DNA of 64,000 nucleotides, taken from positions 1-64,000 of IMG/VR virus record IMGVR_UViG_3300029908_000019; one strand, given 5' to 3'. A model generated the notes under the pieces. It did not search any database and had not been told where the DNA came from. It was given only the letters and a program-made list of their open reading frames with translations. The position numbers were made by a program, and so were the translations under genes. Source of the stretch: a virus. Within the stretch, counting starts at the first letter, position 1. Every line of letters begins with the position of its first letter. Positions 13,970-21,734 of the stretch are shown here, one piece after another.

Positions 13970-14140
13970 TTGAAGAAATACAAGAGCAGATGTAGGCATT
14001 GTAATTGGCCTTGGATTCCTGATAATAGACATGTTAATCAGGATACATTAGCAATTGAAGATTGTTTACCAGACAACAATATAGAATATTTAGAATGGCT
14101 TGTTGAAAAGGAGAATATAAATGAAACCCCAGGACGATGA
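13970..14140 (+). CDS. NLEYLE-tagged mini zinc protein, TTG start
   Basis: TTG 13970 with AGAGG 9 bases upstream. CRHCNWPW, EDCL, then DNNIEYLEWLVEKENINETPGR. The tag codons encode the ribosome-binding site of the ClpP-like gene (AAAAGGAG). Confidence 0.65.
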   Translation: MKKYKSRCRHCNWPWIPDNRHVNQDTLAIEDCLPDNNIEYLEWLVEKENINETPGR

Positions 14141-14750
14141 ACAAGAGCCAACACCACAATTTGATCCATTCGATCAGTTTGCCTTTGAGAGCTATGAAGC
14201 TTTGTTGCAAGAAAGAACTATTTTATTTAATGGGGATGTTAAGTCTAATGCCATTGAGCATATTGTCCTCCCATTGATAACAATGTCACAGAGAAGCAGC
14301 AAACCGATTAAACTCCTGATCCATTCTAGTGGAGGGGATGTAGAAGCGGGGCAAGCGGTTTGTGACGCGATTTTGACAAGTAGAGCACCTGTTATTGCCA
14401 TTGCCCTTGGAAAAGCAATGAGTGCCGCTTTTGATATCTTTCTATCTGCTGATAAGAGAATTGTCTATCCCAATACAGTACTTATGTGCCATTCAGGAAG
14501 CACAGCTTTAGCTCCACAGACGTTGCCACAAGTAAATACAGAAGCTCATCTTCACGAAGTCCTTTTTAAACGTTGGGCTTCCTTCTACGCTTCTCGTACT
14601 AAGGTGAGTGAGAAGGAATGGATGAAGCTTCTTGAAACTGGACTTAATAAATACTATTTACCAGAAGAGAGTGTTGAGCTTGGAATTGCCCATGAAATTA
14701 TAAAGATTCCAAAAAAGAGTTCTAAGTTTTCTTATAAGATTGAATTTTAA
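14121..14750 (+). CDS. ClpP-like serine protease
   Basis: 209 residues with the ClpP/crotonase-like core. Oxyanion segment 'LLIHSSGGDVEAGQAVCDAI', nucleophile Ser101 in GKAMSAAF, and His124 in LMCHSGS, 23 residues later as in ClpP. ClpP forms barrels that degrade proteins fed by Clp ATPases; phage homologues may act alone or modify the host barrel. The N-terminal 25 residues are acidic and Pro/Gln-rich. No Clp ATPase is visible nearby. Confidence 0.8.
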   Translation: MKPQDDEQEPTPQFDPFDQFAFESYEALLQERTILFNGDVKSNAIEHIVLPLITMSQRSSKPIKLLIHSSGGDVEAGQAVCDAILTSRAPVIAIALGKAMSAAFDIFLSADKRIVYPNTVLMCHSGSTALAPQTLPQVNTEAHLHEVLFKRWASFYASRTKVSEKEWMKLLETGLNKYYLPEESVELGIAHEIIKIPKKSSKFSYKIEF

Positions 14751-15034
14751 TGAAAACCTTTGTAGAAGATTTCGCAAATAGACAACCATATGACTATTTT
14801 CCAGATAATTATAACATATGGCATATTGGGTTTGAAAATACAATAGAAAAAGGAATTAAATATCTTTTACAACATCTAGATAAGAAAGGTCATATTATTG
14901 TAGGAGATCCTGAACTTATTTCTCAGGTTTGGTGTACAGATGTTGACAATATTCCAGAAATAGATTACATTATTTTATTTCAATCCCTACCAAAATTAGA
15001 ATATTTAGAATACAAATATCAGGAAGAAAAATGA
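14750..15034 (+). CDS. tag-bearing protein with a non-zinc domain
   Basis: 94 residues. No Cys pairs; the centre (KKGHIIVGDPELISQVWCTD) reads like an alpha/beta domain. Ends LPKLEYLEYKYQEEK, a tag with Lys for Asn. Confidence 0.65.
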   Translation: MKTFVEDFANRQPYDYFPDNYNIWHIGFENTIEKGIKYLLQHLDKKGHIIVGDPELISQVWCTDVDNIPEIDYIILFQSLPKLEYLEYKYQEEK

Positions 15035-15324
15035 TACCATCCATGACAATAGCACCAGATGGCACTCTTGTAGGTCCTTCTCGAAGAGAAGTACTTAGTA
15101 GCAAGGGTATTTGCTACACATGTCAAATGAAGCATTTACCGTATTGTAATGATGAATATGTTGGATGTCGGATTTGCACATGTGGTAAAGAATGGCATCC
15201 GATGGATGGTCCTTGTAGGATAGGTCCAGAAACAGAATTTATAACTATGAATTGTTACTGTAAGGGTTATATACCATTAGATAATATTCAATATCTAGAA
15301 TGGATGGTAGATAAGAATGTCTGA
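15031..15324 (+). CDS. NLEYLE-tagged zinc protein, two zinc modules
   Basis: 97 residues, longer than most. CYTCQMKHLPYC, CRICTCGKEWH, PCRIG, NCYCKGY, then LDNIQYLEWMVDKNV. Looks like two ligand sets in tandem followed by one tag. Confidence 0.75.
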   Translation: MIPSMTIAPDGTLVGPSRREVLSSKGICYTCQMKHLPYCNDEYVGCRICTCGKEWHPMDGPCRIGPETEFITMNCYCKGYIPLDNIQYLEWMVDKNV

Positions 15325-15493
15325 GATTCCTTGCTTTTGTAATCATTTAGACAGAGATCATTATAAAATTGTTGGAGCCCCAAGATGGTGCGAGCAGTGT
15401 TTTTATAGATATGGTCAAAATGCAACATGGCAGCATGAATATAAACAAGATAATTTGAAATGGTTAGAGCAACAGGTAGATAAGAATGTTTAA
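15317..15493 (+). CDS. NLEYLE-tagged mini zinc protein
   Basis: 58 residues. CFCNHLDRDH, WCEQC, then QDNLKWLEQQVDKNV (Trp at the aromatic position). The final residues VDKNV match those of its upstream neighbour, suggesting recent duplication. Confidence 0.75.
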   Translation: MSEIPCFCNHLDRDHYKIVGAPRWCEQCFYRYGQNATWQHEYKQDNLKWLEQQVDKNV

Positions 15494-15671
15494 ATGTTCC
15501 TGTAGTCATAAAATAACAGCGCATGTTCAAAGTGAATGCAAATGTCCAACTTGTGTCAAAGTACGCTTTGACTGTTGGGAGTGTTCTTGTATGCTTTATG
15601 ATGGTCCTTATAATAATATAGAGTATTTAGAACAGCAAGCAGATAAGGTAGATAACAATCCTAGTAGATAA
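15486..15671 (+). CDS. NLEYLE-tagged mini zinc protein ending in the intergenic repeat
   Basis: 61 residues. CSCSHKITAH, CKCPTC, DCWECSCM, then YNNIEYLEQQADKVDNNPSR. The last eight codons lie within the 70-bp dispersed repeat, so the repeat's arrival probably replaced the original terminus. Confidence 0.75.
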   Translation: MFKCSCSHKITAHVQSECKCPTCVKVRFDCWECSCMLYDGPYNNIEYLEQQADKVDNNPSR

Positions 15672-15714
15672 TAAAAGTATAATAAAAAACAATAGTATTA
15701 GGAGTTCTACGTTC
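15647..15714 (+). repeat. dispersed intergenic repeat, copy 1 (candidate phage promoter)
   Basis: Begins GGTAGATAACAAT, then AAAAGTATAATAAAA, then ATAGTATTAGGAGT. Nearly identical over about 60 bases to 37433-37500 and recognisably similar to 53654-53722. A TATAAT box follows GTAGATAACAAT at -35-like spacing, but there is no TTGACA, so it could be read by a modified or phage-directed polymerase. Confidence 0.65.
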
Positions 15715-15729
15715 TAATTATAATTTGAT

Positions 15730-15954
15730 ATGAAAAAGAAAAAGAGTATAGCTGAAAAAATAGGCAGAGAACTTCTGTGTTGGGGTAAAACAGCTTGTAT
15801 CTGTTTTCATTCTGAAGATGCCCATATATGTTCCGGTTGTGATGGATTAGCAGGTCCTAATTTGGATATTGATTGCCAATGTACTGAGTACCATCCCAAA
15901 GATAATTTATTATTTTTGGAGTCTAAATTTACGAGGTCTAGACGTGGACGATAA
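15730..15954 (+). CDS. NLEYLE-tagged mini zinc protein
   Basis: 74 residues. A basic leader (MKKKKSIAEKIGRELLCWG), CICFHSEDAH, CSGC, DCQCTEY, then KDNLLFLESKFTRSRRGR. First gene after repeat copy 1; no strong ribosome-binding site. Confidence 0.7.
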   Translation: MKKKKSIAEKIGRELLCWGKTACICFHSEDAHICSGCDGLAGPNLDIDCQCTEYHPKDNLLFLESKFTRSRRGR

Positions 15955-16096
15955 AGAAATCAAAATAAGAAAGAAATGGCCCAGTGATATGGACCCAGAT
16001 TCCAAAATTCACAAAGTTAAAACTGATTATTCTCGTAAGGATAATAAGAGAGCTATTCAAGACGCTCTTGAAGAGATGGAAGAAGATTTTGAGTAA
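15944..16096 (+). CDS. small charged protein (50 aa)
   Basis: GTG 15944 (CGAGG upstream) overlaps the previous stop. Very polar, basic then acidic (IKIRKKWPSDMDPDSKIHKV, DALEEMEEDFE). No fold recognised. Confidence 0.45.
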   Translation: MDDKEIKIRKKWPSDMDPDSKIHKVKTDYSRKDNKRAIQDALEEMEEDFE

Positions 16097-16130
16097 CAAA
16101 TTTAATTAAGATACCCCAAGGAGATACACT

Positions 16131-18590
16131 ATGAGTTTTTTAGATGACATGCTAAACCCCAAGATTAAAAAAGAAGCTATGGATTCAGTTGGGAAAGATG
16201 CTAAAGAAACATTTGAACGCAAAGTGATTGCTCATGATTGGATCAAAAGCATTTCCGAATTAGACCCGGTTGCGATTGAAACTGAGTATCAGGAAAAGCT
16301 TGCTGCAGAAGCAAAGCTGCTTGGTAAAGAAGCTGTTCTTCTTCCCTACGATGAATTTGCAGCCATATTGCTTCACGATTATAAAATCAATCCCGCTGAT
16401 GTGGGTATAGATAGTCCAGCTGATATGCCTTTGGATGAAACTCCTATGGAATTAGTAGATCGTCTAGCTGAGAAGTATGGGCTGGATAAGATTGCTAAGA
16501 AAGCTGCCTATGAGGAACATGAAACTCCCAAAGAAACAGTTAAGAAAGATTGGGAGAGGGATGTTAAAATCCTCTCAGACTTTGCTCTCGCTGAAATGCT
16601 TGCAGAAGCACGAGGCCATAAGGCTCAGAATACAAGTGAAATGTTTTATGAATTGAAAGAGAAGGCAAAAGCAGAAGTTGCTTCTTCACGAGAGAAGGCA
16701 GAGAAAGCTTTGCTAGACACTATCCCTGAGAATACTCAATTAGATTGGAAGAAAGCATTTGAACGTTTCTCCAAAGAAGCCACTCCAGAGCAACCTAAAG
16801 AGAAAGATCTATATCAACCAATAGTTCCAGAGAAAGAAGTTAAATTTGATGCTCCTTCTGAAAGTAAGATTAAGATGCCTACTAAAGAAGAAATGATTCC
16901 AGCAGGTAATGGCCGTGAAGAGGATGAACGTAAGGAAGTAACGAAAGAGGTTGTTCCAGCTATTAAAGAAGCTTCCCAGAAAGTAGCAGACAAAGTAACA
17001 GATTCCCCTGCAGATGATAAAGGAAATCTCGCTATGCCAGAAGGTAAGAAATCCGCTGGTGATAAGCCAGTTGAATCAGTTGAAGAGTCTACTCTTCTTT
17101 CATCTCCTAAAGAAATTGGGGATAAAGATGATCAAGCTATGGAAGGTAATTCTCCAGAGAAAGGGGATAAGGCTAAAGATATTGAATCAGTTAATAAAGA
17201 AGCTGCTGTAACTCCATCAGGACTTAAGGATAAATTAGTGGAGATGGGTTATTCAGAAGATTCAGCTAATGCAATTGCAAGCCAATGGCAATCAGGTAAT
17301 AGAATTGGTACTGAGCCAAAGACAAAGCAAGATGTCGAGAAAGCTCTTGCAGAACTATCTAAGACAGCAGAAGCATATCGGCCTAAAACTGGTGAGCCTT
17401 GTTCTTGTAAGCCAGGTATGGCACGTGATAATTGTCCTGCATGTGAAGGTACTGGGCAGAAGGTAGACTTTAAAAAAATTCGTGAAATGCCTCTTGAGGA
17501 AAAGAAAGCTGATGGTCCTAGTGCTACTGATAATTGCCCAGTTTGTGGATCTGAGGGTCAAGATCTATTCAATGGAGAAAAAGATCATCTAGCATGTCAA
17601 GCTTGTGGAATTACTTATGGAGAAGCAGAACCACAGATTAAAGCACAAGCATCTAAAGCAGATGTCCTAAAGATTATGAAGAAAGCAGAAGTAGAATCCC
17701 CTTGGAAAGTTATTAAAGATGAAGCGGGAAATGAAGTAATTGCACGAGTTGGTATTGCAGATAAAAATATTAAAGAGAGCGAAGAAGAGAATAAAGATTT
17801 AGTTAAGTCTGCTTCTCTTAAAACAGTCGCTGATCATACTCATGCACCTGCACCTAAAGATGAAAAGCTTCCTGTCGAAAAAGAGATTGAGGATGAAGAA
17901 AAACCTGAAGAAAAGCCAGAAGCTAAACCCGCAGCAGCTGCTCCTGCTCCTGCTTTAGCTCCTGTTGCTCCCGTTACTCCCGCTGTTGCCGTTCCAGCTG
18001 CCCCTTCAGCATCTGCTTCAACTGGTGGAGATACAACCTCTCCTACGAGAACTAATACAGAAACTGGTGGATCAAGTCCAGGTGGAGCTTCAACTGGTGG
18101 CGTTGGTAGTGGAATTGGTGGAGCTGGTACTGGTGGTGCTGCAACTGGTGGGGCATCAACTGGTGGTGCAGGTACAGTAACAGTTAACGTTTCTGGTGGT
18201 AGTGGAACTAATGAAGATGGTGGCAAATCTGCCCCAGTCACTATTAATATAAGTAACGTTGGTGGAAATACAGACGCAGGTAATGTTGCTAGTGGTGATG
18301 GACCCGGTAGTTCTGGCACAGGTGGTACAGGGGATGGATCTGGTGGCGGTGGCGGTGGTGCAGCTCCTGATGAACCAAGAAATTTTAGTACCTCTAGTAA
18401 AGATGAGAAGAAAGATGAATCCGATCCCTCTATGTTTTCAAAGGATATTTCTGAAGCAGGGGATACAGATTCTGCTGTAAAACCAGAAGAAAAACCAGAA
18501 GAAAAACCAGAAGAAAAACCAGAAGAAAAAGAATCTATTCTAAAACCACTTAATTCTGCAGCTGCTTGGATAAGAGATTTACTACAGTAA
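16131..18590 (+). CDS. large multidomain structural-type protein (819 aa)
   Basis: AAGGAG site. Order: helical N-terminus (1-200); a long charged, Lys-Lys-Ala-punctuated linker; a UBA-like segment 'LKDKLVEMGYSEDSANAIAS' (about 365-395); DnaJ-type zinc knuckles CSCKPGMARDNCPACEGTG and CPVCGSEGQ...CQACG (about 425-495); a Pro/Ala stretch; a Gly/Ser/Thr-rich region of about 120 residues; and four KPEE repeats near the end. It looks like a virion or internal-head protein with disordered spacers rather than an enzyme. First of the giant genes. Confidence 0.6.
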   Translation: MSFLDDMLNPKIKKEAMDSVGKDAKETFERKVIAHDWIKSISELDPVAIETEYQEKLAAEAKLLGKEAVLLPYDEFAAILLHDYKINPADVGIDSPADMPLDETPMELVDRLAEKYGLDKIAKKAAYEEHETPKETVKKDWERDVKILSDFALAEMLAEARGHKAQNTSEMFYELKEKAKAEVASSREKAEKALLDTIPENTQLDWKKAFERFSKEATPEQPKEKDLYQPIVPEKEVKFDAPSESKIKMPTKEEMIPAGNGREEDERKEVTKEVVPAIKEASQKVADKVTDSPADDKGNLAMPEGKKSAGDKPVESVEESTLLSSPKEIGDKDDQAMEGNSPEKGDKAKDIESVNKEAAVTPSGLKDKLVEMGYSEDSANAIASQWQSGNRIGTEPKTKQDVEKALAELSKTAEAYRPKTGEPCSCKPGMARDNCPACEGTGQKVDFKKIREMPLEEKKADGPSATDNCPVCGSEGQDLFNGEKDHLACQACGITYGEAEPQIKAQASKADVLKIMKKAEVESPWKVIKDEAGNEVIARVGIADKNIKESEEENKDLVKSASLKTVADHTHAPAPKDEKLPVEKEIEDEEKPEEKPEAKPAAAAPAPALAPVAPVTPAVAVPAAPSASASTGGDTTSPTRTNTETGGSSPGGASTGGVGSGIGGAGTGGAATGGASTGGAGTVTVNVSGGSGTNEDGGKSAPVTINISNVGGNTDAGNVASGDGPGSSGTGGTGDGSGGGGGGAAPDEPRNFSTSSKDEKKDESDPSMFSKDISEAGDTDSAVKPEEKPEEKPEEKPEEKESILKPLNSAAAWIRDLLQ
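18480..18527 (+). repeat. 12-bp tandem repeat encoding KPEE x4
   Basis: Four identical copies of AAACCAGAAGAA inside the 819-residue protein. Such perfect codon-level identity suggests recent slippage expansion of a spacer. Confidence 0.8.
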
Positions 18591-18637
18591 TCGATAAGAC
18601 TGTTGTTAGGAAGAGCATCCCCATGGAGGTTCCTGCA

Positions 18638-18817
18638 ATGGCTTTTAAAGATAAAAATAAAGTTTTAGTTACACCAGGTGATATTGTAAAAAAAGGTACT
18701 TCTAAGTATGAAGTAAAGTTTATTGAGTCTTACCCCACTGCTACAGTGGTTATTGCTGAGAATATAAAAACACATAAAGTTGAAACCTTTCTCTTAAAAG
18801 ACGTGGAGAAGATATAA
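18638..18817 (+). CDS. small KOW/SH3-like protein (59 aa)
   Basis: ATG 18638, with GGAGG 9 bases upstream, is preferred over the in-frame TTG at 18566 that overlaps the giant gene. 'VTPGDIVKKGTSKYEVKFIE' and 'ATVVIAENIKTHKVETFLLK' give the strand pattern of a single KOW/Tudor-like barrel. Confidence 0.55.
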   Translation: MAFKDKNKVLVTPGDIVKKGTSKYEVKFIESYPTATVVIAENIKTHKVETFLLKDVEKI

Positions 18818-18819
18818 AT

Positions 18820-19014
18820 ATGCAAGACCGTACTGGATATAAACTCAATATCGGAACGATTGTCAGGGTATTCAATGAACCGAGTATCCCTGATTCCGAT
18901 ACTTGGGTTTTTCACGATTTTATAGAGATGGGTGTACATACATATTATTTCTTCAGAAACTGTTTTACTAATGAAATTCGAATTTTTGACCCAAAGAATA
19001 TAGAAAGAATTTAA
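18820..19014 (+). CDS. small beta-barrel protein (64 aa)
   Basis: 'GYKLNIGTIVRVFNEPSIP' and 'YYFFRNCFTNEIRIFDPKNI' parallel the preceding gene, with both ending near 'D.EKI/NIERI'. The two are probably a duplicated barrel. No enzyme motif. Confidence 0.55.
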   Translation: MQDRTGYKLNIGTIVRVFNEPSIPDSDTWVFHDFIEMGVHTYYFFRNCFTNEIRIFDPKNIERI

Positions 19015-19026
19015 AAGGATAATAAC

Positions 19027-20859
19027 ATGCTAGAACGATTTGCAGGGCTTCGCTCACAAATAACTCTTCTAAAAGAGAAGCTAAAGAAGCATAATCCTAC
19101 TAAGAATCCAAAGGTCTATAAAGAGATCTTGGATGCTTTGGAAGCTGCTGAGAAACGTTATAGTGCTGAAAAAGCAAAGCGTTTAGAGAAGCAGAAGGCC
19201 AAGGAAGAAGTAGCAAAAGAAGCTGCTCCTAAAGTGGAAGATGGTACTGTCTCCATGCCTAAGAAAGAATTTGTGGATGAACATGAGAAGCTTGTGAAAG
19301 AGCTTGAGCCCATGGTGGAAGAGCACAAAGAACAAGGTGCTGAGCTTAAAGAAGTTAAAGAATCTGCTGCTCATACTTGTCATTGGTGTGGGGGAGTAGA
19401 ATTCCCTACCCAGCAAGCCTATCAAAACCATGTTAAAGAAATGCACCCAGGTAAACAACCAATTCTTCCCCCAGAGAAACCTCCTGTTAATGAATATAAA
19501 CCAATGGACTATCAGCACAAGAAAGATATTGTTAAAGATGTAGAACATAAACTTGGCCCAGCTATTATTAGTGAGAAAGAAGATAGTGCCGAATTGCATA
19601 AAACGGGTCTGCATATTGATGACATAGTAGAACCAGTACGTGGGACAAAAGGTTCAGTAGGTATTGTATTGCGTGAACCCAATGTTAATGGAGATCCCCT
19701 TGTCTATATTAAATGGATTGAGGGACCAAAATTACAGGATGAAATAGGGGGCTACTATCCTTCTGATGTCCGTAGAATTGAAGCACCAGTTGAGGAGAAA
19801 GTAGCAGAAGGAAATCCTCCACCTCCAGATACAAGTGTTATTCCTGAAACAGATCATTGTGCAAAATGTGCAGATCATCAATCTAAAGAAGCGGATTTGA
19901 AATCTAATTATGATGCATTGCTTAAAGATTTGAAAGATGAGCGAGAAGCACATTACAACCAGGGGAATCATCCATGGGTAGCAAGGCTTGACCAGAAGAT
20001 TAAAGAACTTGAAGAAAAGATTCAAGAGAAATTTGGTAATGAGAAAACCTCTTCTGCAGCATGTGATATGTGCAAAGGTCCAGTTTGTGAACGATGCAAA
20101 CAATGCCATAAGTGTGTTCAGATAAATGGATCAATGAAGAAAGAGTGTGGGGCTCAGAATGCAGAACAGCTCACAATTTTAGATCATTTGCCTCCCAGAG
20201 CGAATAAGACTATGGATGAAGGTGGAAAAGATGGAGTGGATGAATTTCAGGACCTTTGGGCAGGACCAGCTGGGACAGAGAAGGAATCATCTCTAAAAAT
20301 TAATGTTTTCAACAAACAATGGTCTGCAACTCCTGTATCTAAAGAGGGAAAGCTAGGCTATGATATTAGTGATGAGAGTGGTAAGAAAGTGCTTCATTTA
20401 TCACCTCTTAATGGTAAAGAGATGAATGCAGAACATCTCAAATGGGCAGCAGAACGAGAAATCACAAAGGGCTACAAGAAAGCCACTCTAACTGAGGATG
20501 TCGCTTTCATGAAGAAAGGCTCCAAGGTATGGGTTATTTCAAATGATGGCAAGAAGATCAAATTTGCCAATCTAGAGGCTGGTATTAGAGGATATGTAGC
20601 AAGCTCCAAGATTCAATTAGAGGCCCTAGAATCGCAAGCAGTACAGTTTAATGGGCAATCCTGTAAGGTTTTAGGACAAACTGCTACTGAGACTTTAATA
20701 GATAGTCCAACAGAAGGCCCAGTGTGGGTTAGTTCTAGTGAATTGTTATCTACTAATCAACCTGTTTCTACTCCAGAAGCTTATCCCATTGAAGATCAAG
20801 ATATTGAGTCTTCTAAGGTATTTTTACTTTCAAAATCTGCAGGAGAGATTGTAAAATGA
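19027..20859 (+). CDS. large structural-type protein with C2H2 finger (610 aa)
   Basis: Coiled coil at residues 5-70. A C2H2-like finger follows at about 118-142 (CHWCGGVEF...NHVKEMH). A KOW-like barrel (about 195-255, 'IDDIVEPVRGTKGSVGIVL') is followed by a coiled coil with CAKC and a Cys cluster CDMCKGPVCERCKQCHKC (about 345-365), then two more beta-rich domains (about 410-480 and 495-570). It shares linker residues and finger type with the 750-residue protein at 21735. Probably virion-associated. Confidence 0.6.
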   Translation: MLERFAGLRSQITLLKEKLKKHNPTKNPKVYKEILDALEAAEKRYSAEKAKRLEKQKAKEEVAKEAAPKVEDGTVSMPKKEFVDEHEKLVKELEPMVEEHKEQGAELKEVKESAAHTCHWCGGVEFPTQQAYQNHVKEMHPGKQPILPPEKPPVNEYKPMDYQHKKDIVKDVEHKLGPAIISEKEDSAELHKTGLHIDDIVEPVRGTKGSVGIVLREPNVNGDPLVYIKWIEGPKLQDEIGGYYPSDVRRIEAPVEEKVAEGNPPPPDTSVIPETDHCAKCADHQSKEADLKSNYDALLKDLKDEREAHYNQGNHPWVARLDQKIKELEEKIQEKFGNEKTSSAACDMCKGPVCERCKQCHKCVQINGSMKKECGAQNAEQLTILDHLPPRANKTMDEGGKDGVDEFQDLWAGPAGTEKESSLKINVFNKQWSATPVSKEGKLGYDISDESGKKVLHLSPLNGKEMNAEHLKWAAEREITKGYKKATLTEDVAFMKKGSKVWVISNDGKKIKFANLEAGIRGYVASSKIQLEALESQAVQFNGQSCKVLGQTATETLIDSPTEGPVWVSSSELLSTNQPVSTPEAYPIEDQDIESSKVFLLSKSAGEIVK

Positions 20860-21725
20860 AAGCAAAAGTAAAAACAGAAGAGATTCTAAATAAAACTTTT
20901 AATTTCTTAAAAGTTACAGAATATGTTGGAAAGGATAAGTCAGGGCATCGTTGTTTTAAATGCCTATGTCTTAATTGTGGATCTTTTACAGAATTTAGAA
21001 TTGATCATTTACTTGATGGTAGAAATAAATCTTGCGGCTGTATAAGAGCAAAAGGTCAATGGCAGAAAGAAAATCATACTACCCATGGATTTCCAACAAA
21101 TCCAGATAAGAATAAAAGGCTATTTTATAAGATTTGGCAAGGTATTAAGCAACGTTGCTATAATCCTAAAGCAACAGGATATAAACATTATGGTGGAAAA
21201 AGCATTATAATGGCTCAAAGATGGTTGGAATCTTTTGAGAATTTTAGAGATGACTTATTTGAATCTTATTTGAAGCATGTCGAAGAGTTTGGTAGGGATA
21301 ACACATCTTTGGATCGTATTAGTAATGACGGGAACTATGAACCTGGAAATGTTAGATGGGCTACTGAGTTAGAACAGAAAAGAAATACAAGCATGTACCC
21401 AATATCTATTGATATCAATCAGCATAATCTTTGGAGAGATAAACTGCATCTAAGATTAAATACAGGAATAAAATATAATAGGAATACAATTTTATTTTAT
21501 GAGTCATTTGGTCTTCCTGTCTCCGAATTAAAAAATTATATTCAATCTTTATGGACTGAAGGCATGTCTTGGGATAACTATGGAAATGGTCTAGGCAAAT
21601 GGAATTTTGATTGTAAGAAGTCTTGCCATACATTCGATTTATCAAAAGAAGCTGATAGAAAAGCTTGTTTTTACTATACAAATCTACAACCCCTATGGGT
21701 TTACGATAATAGCAGAAAGCACTGA
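20856..21725 (+). CDS. HNH homing endonuclease with zinc-ribbon N-terminus
   Basis: 289 residues. N-terminal treble clef (CLCLNCGSF...SCGC). The central block 'IWQGIKQRCYNPKATGYKHY' followed by GGKSI, then SLDRISNDGNYEPGNVRWAT, is the phage HNH/AP2-type nuclease signature. The C-terminus ends 'CFYYTNLQPLW', another motif of these enzymes. It overlaps the upstream giant gene by four bases and has no role in assembly; it is a free-standing mobile nuclease. Paralogous to 39002-40063. Confidence 0.8.
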   Translation: MKAKVKTEEILNKTFNFLKVTEYVGKDKSGHRCFKCLCLNCGSFTEFRIDHLLDGRNKSCGCIRAKGQWQKENHTTHGFPTNPDKNKRLFYKIWQGIKQRCYNPKATGYKHYGGKSIIMAQRWLESFENFRDDLFESYLKHVEEFGRDNTSLDRISNDGNYEPGNVRWATELEQKRNTSMYPISIDINQHNLWRDKLHLRLNTGIKYNRNTILFYESFGLPVSELKNYIQSLWTEGMSWDNYGNGLGKWNFDCKKSCHTFDLSKEADRKACFYYTNLQPLWVYDNSRKH

Positions 21726-21734
21726 GGTTATTTT

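Noticed and set aside
17840-18319. Long minus-strand open frame of 159 codons
   Set aside because: It is the complement of the Gly/Ser/Thr- and Pro/Ala-rich repeats of the 819-residue protein and has no ribosome-binding site. No convincing minus-strand gene exists anywhere in the window.
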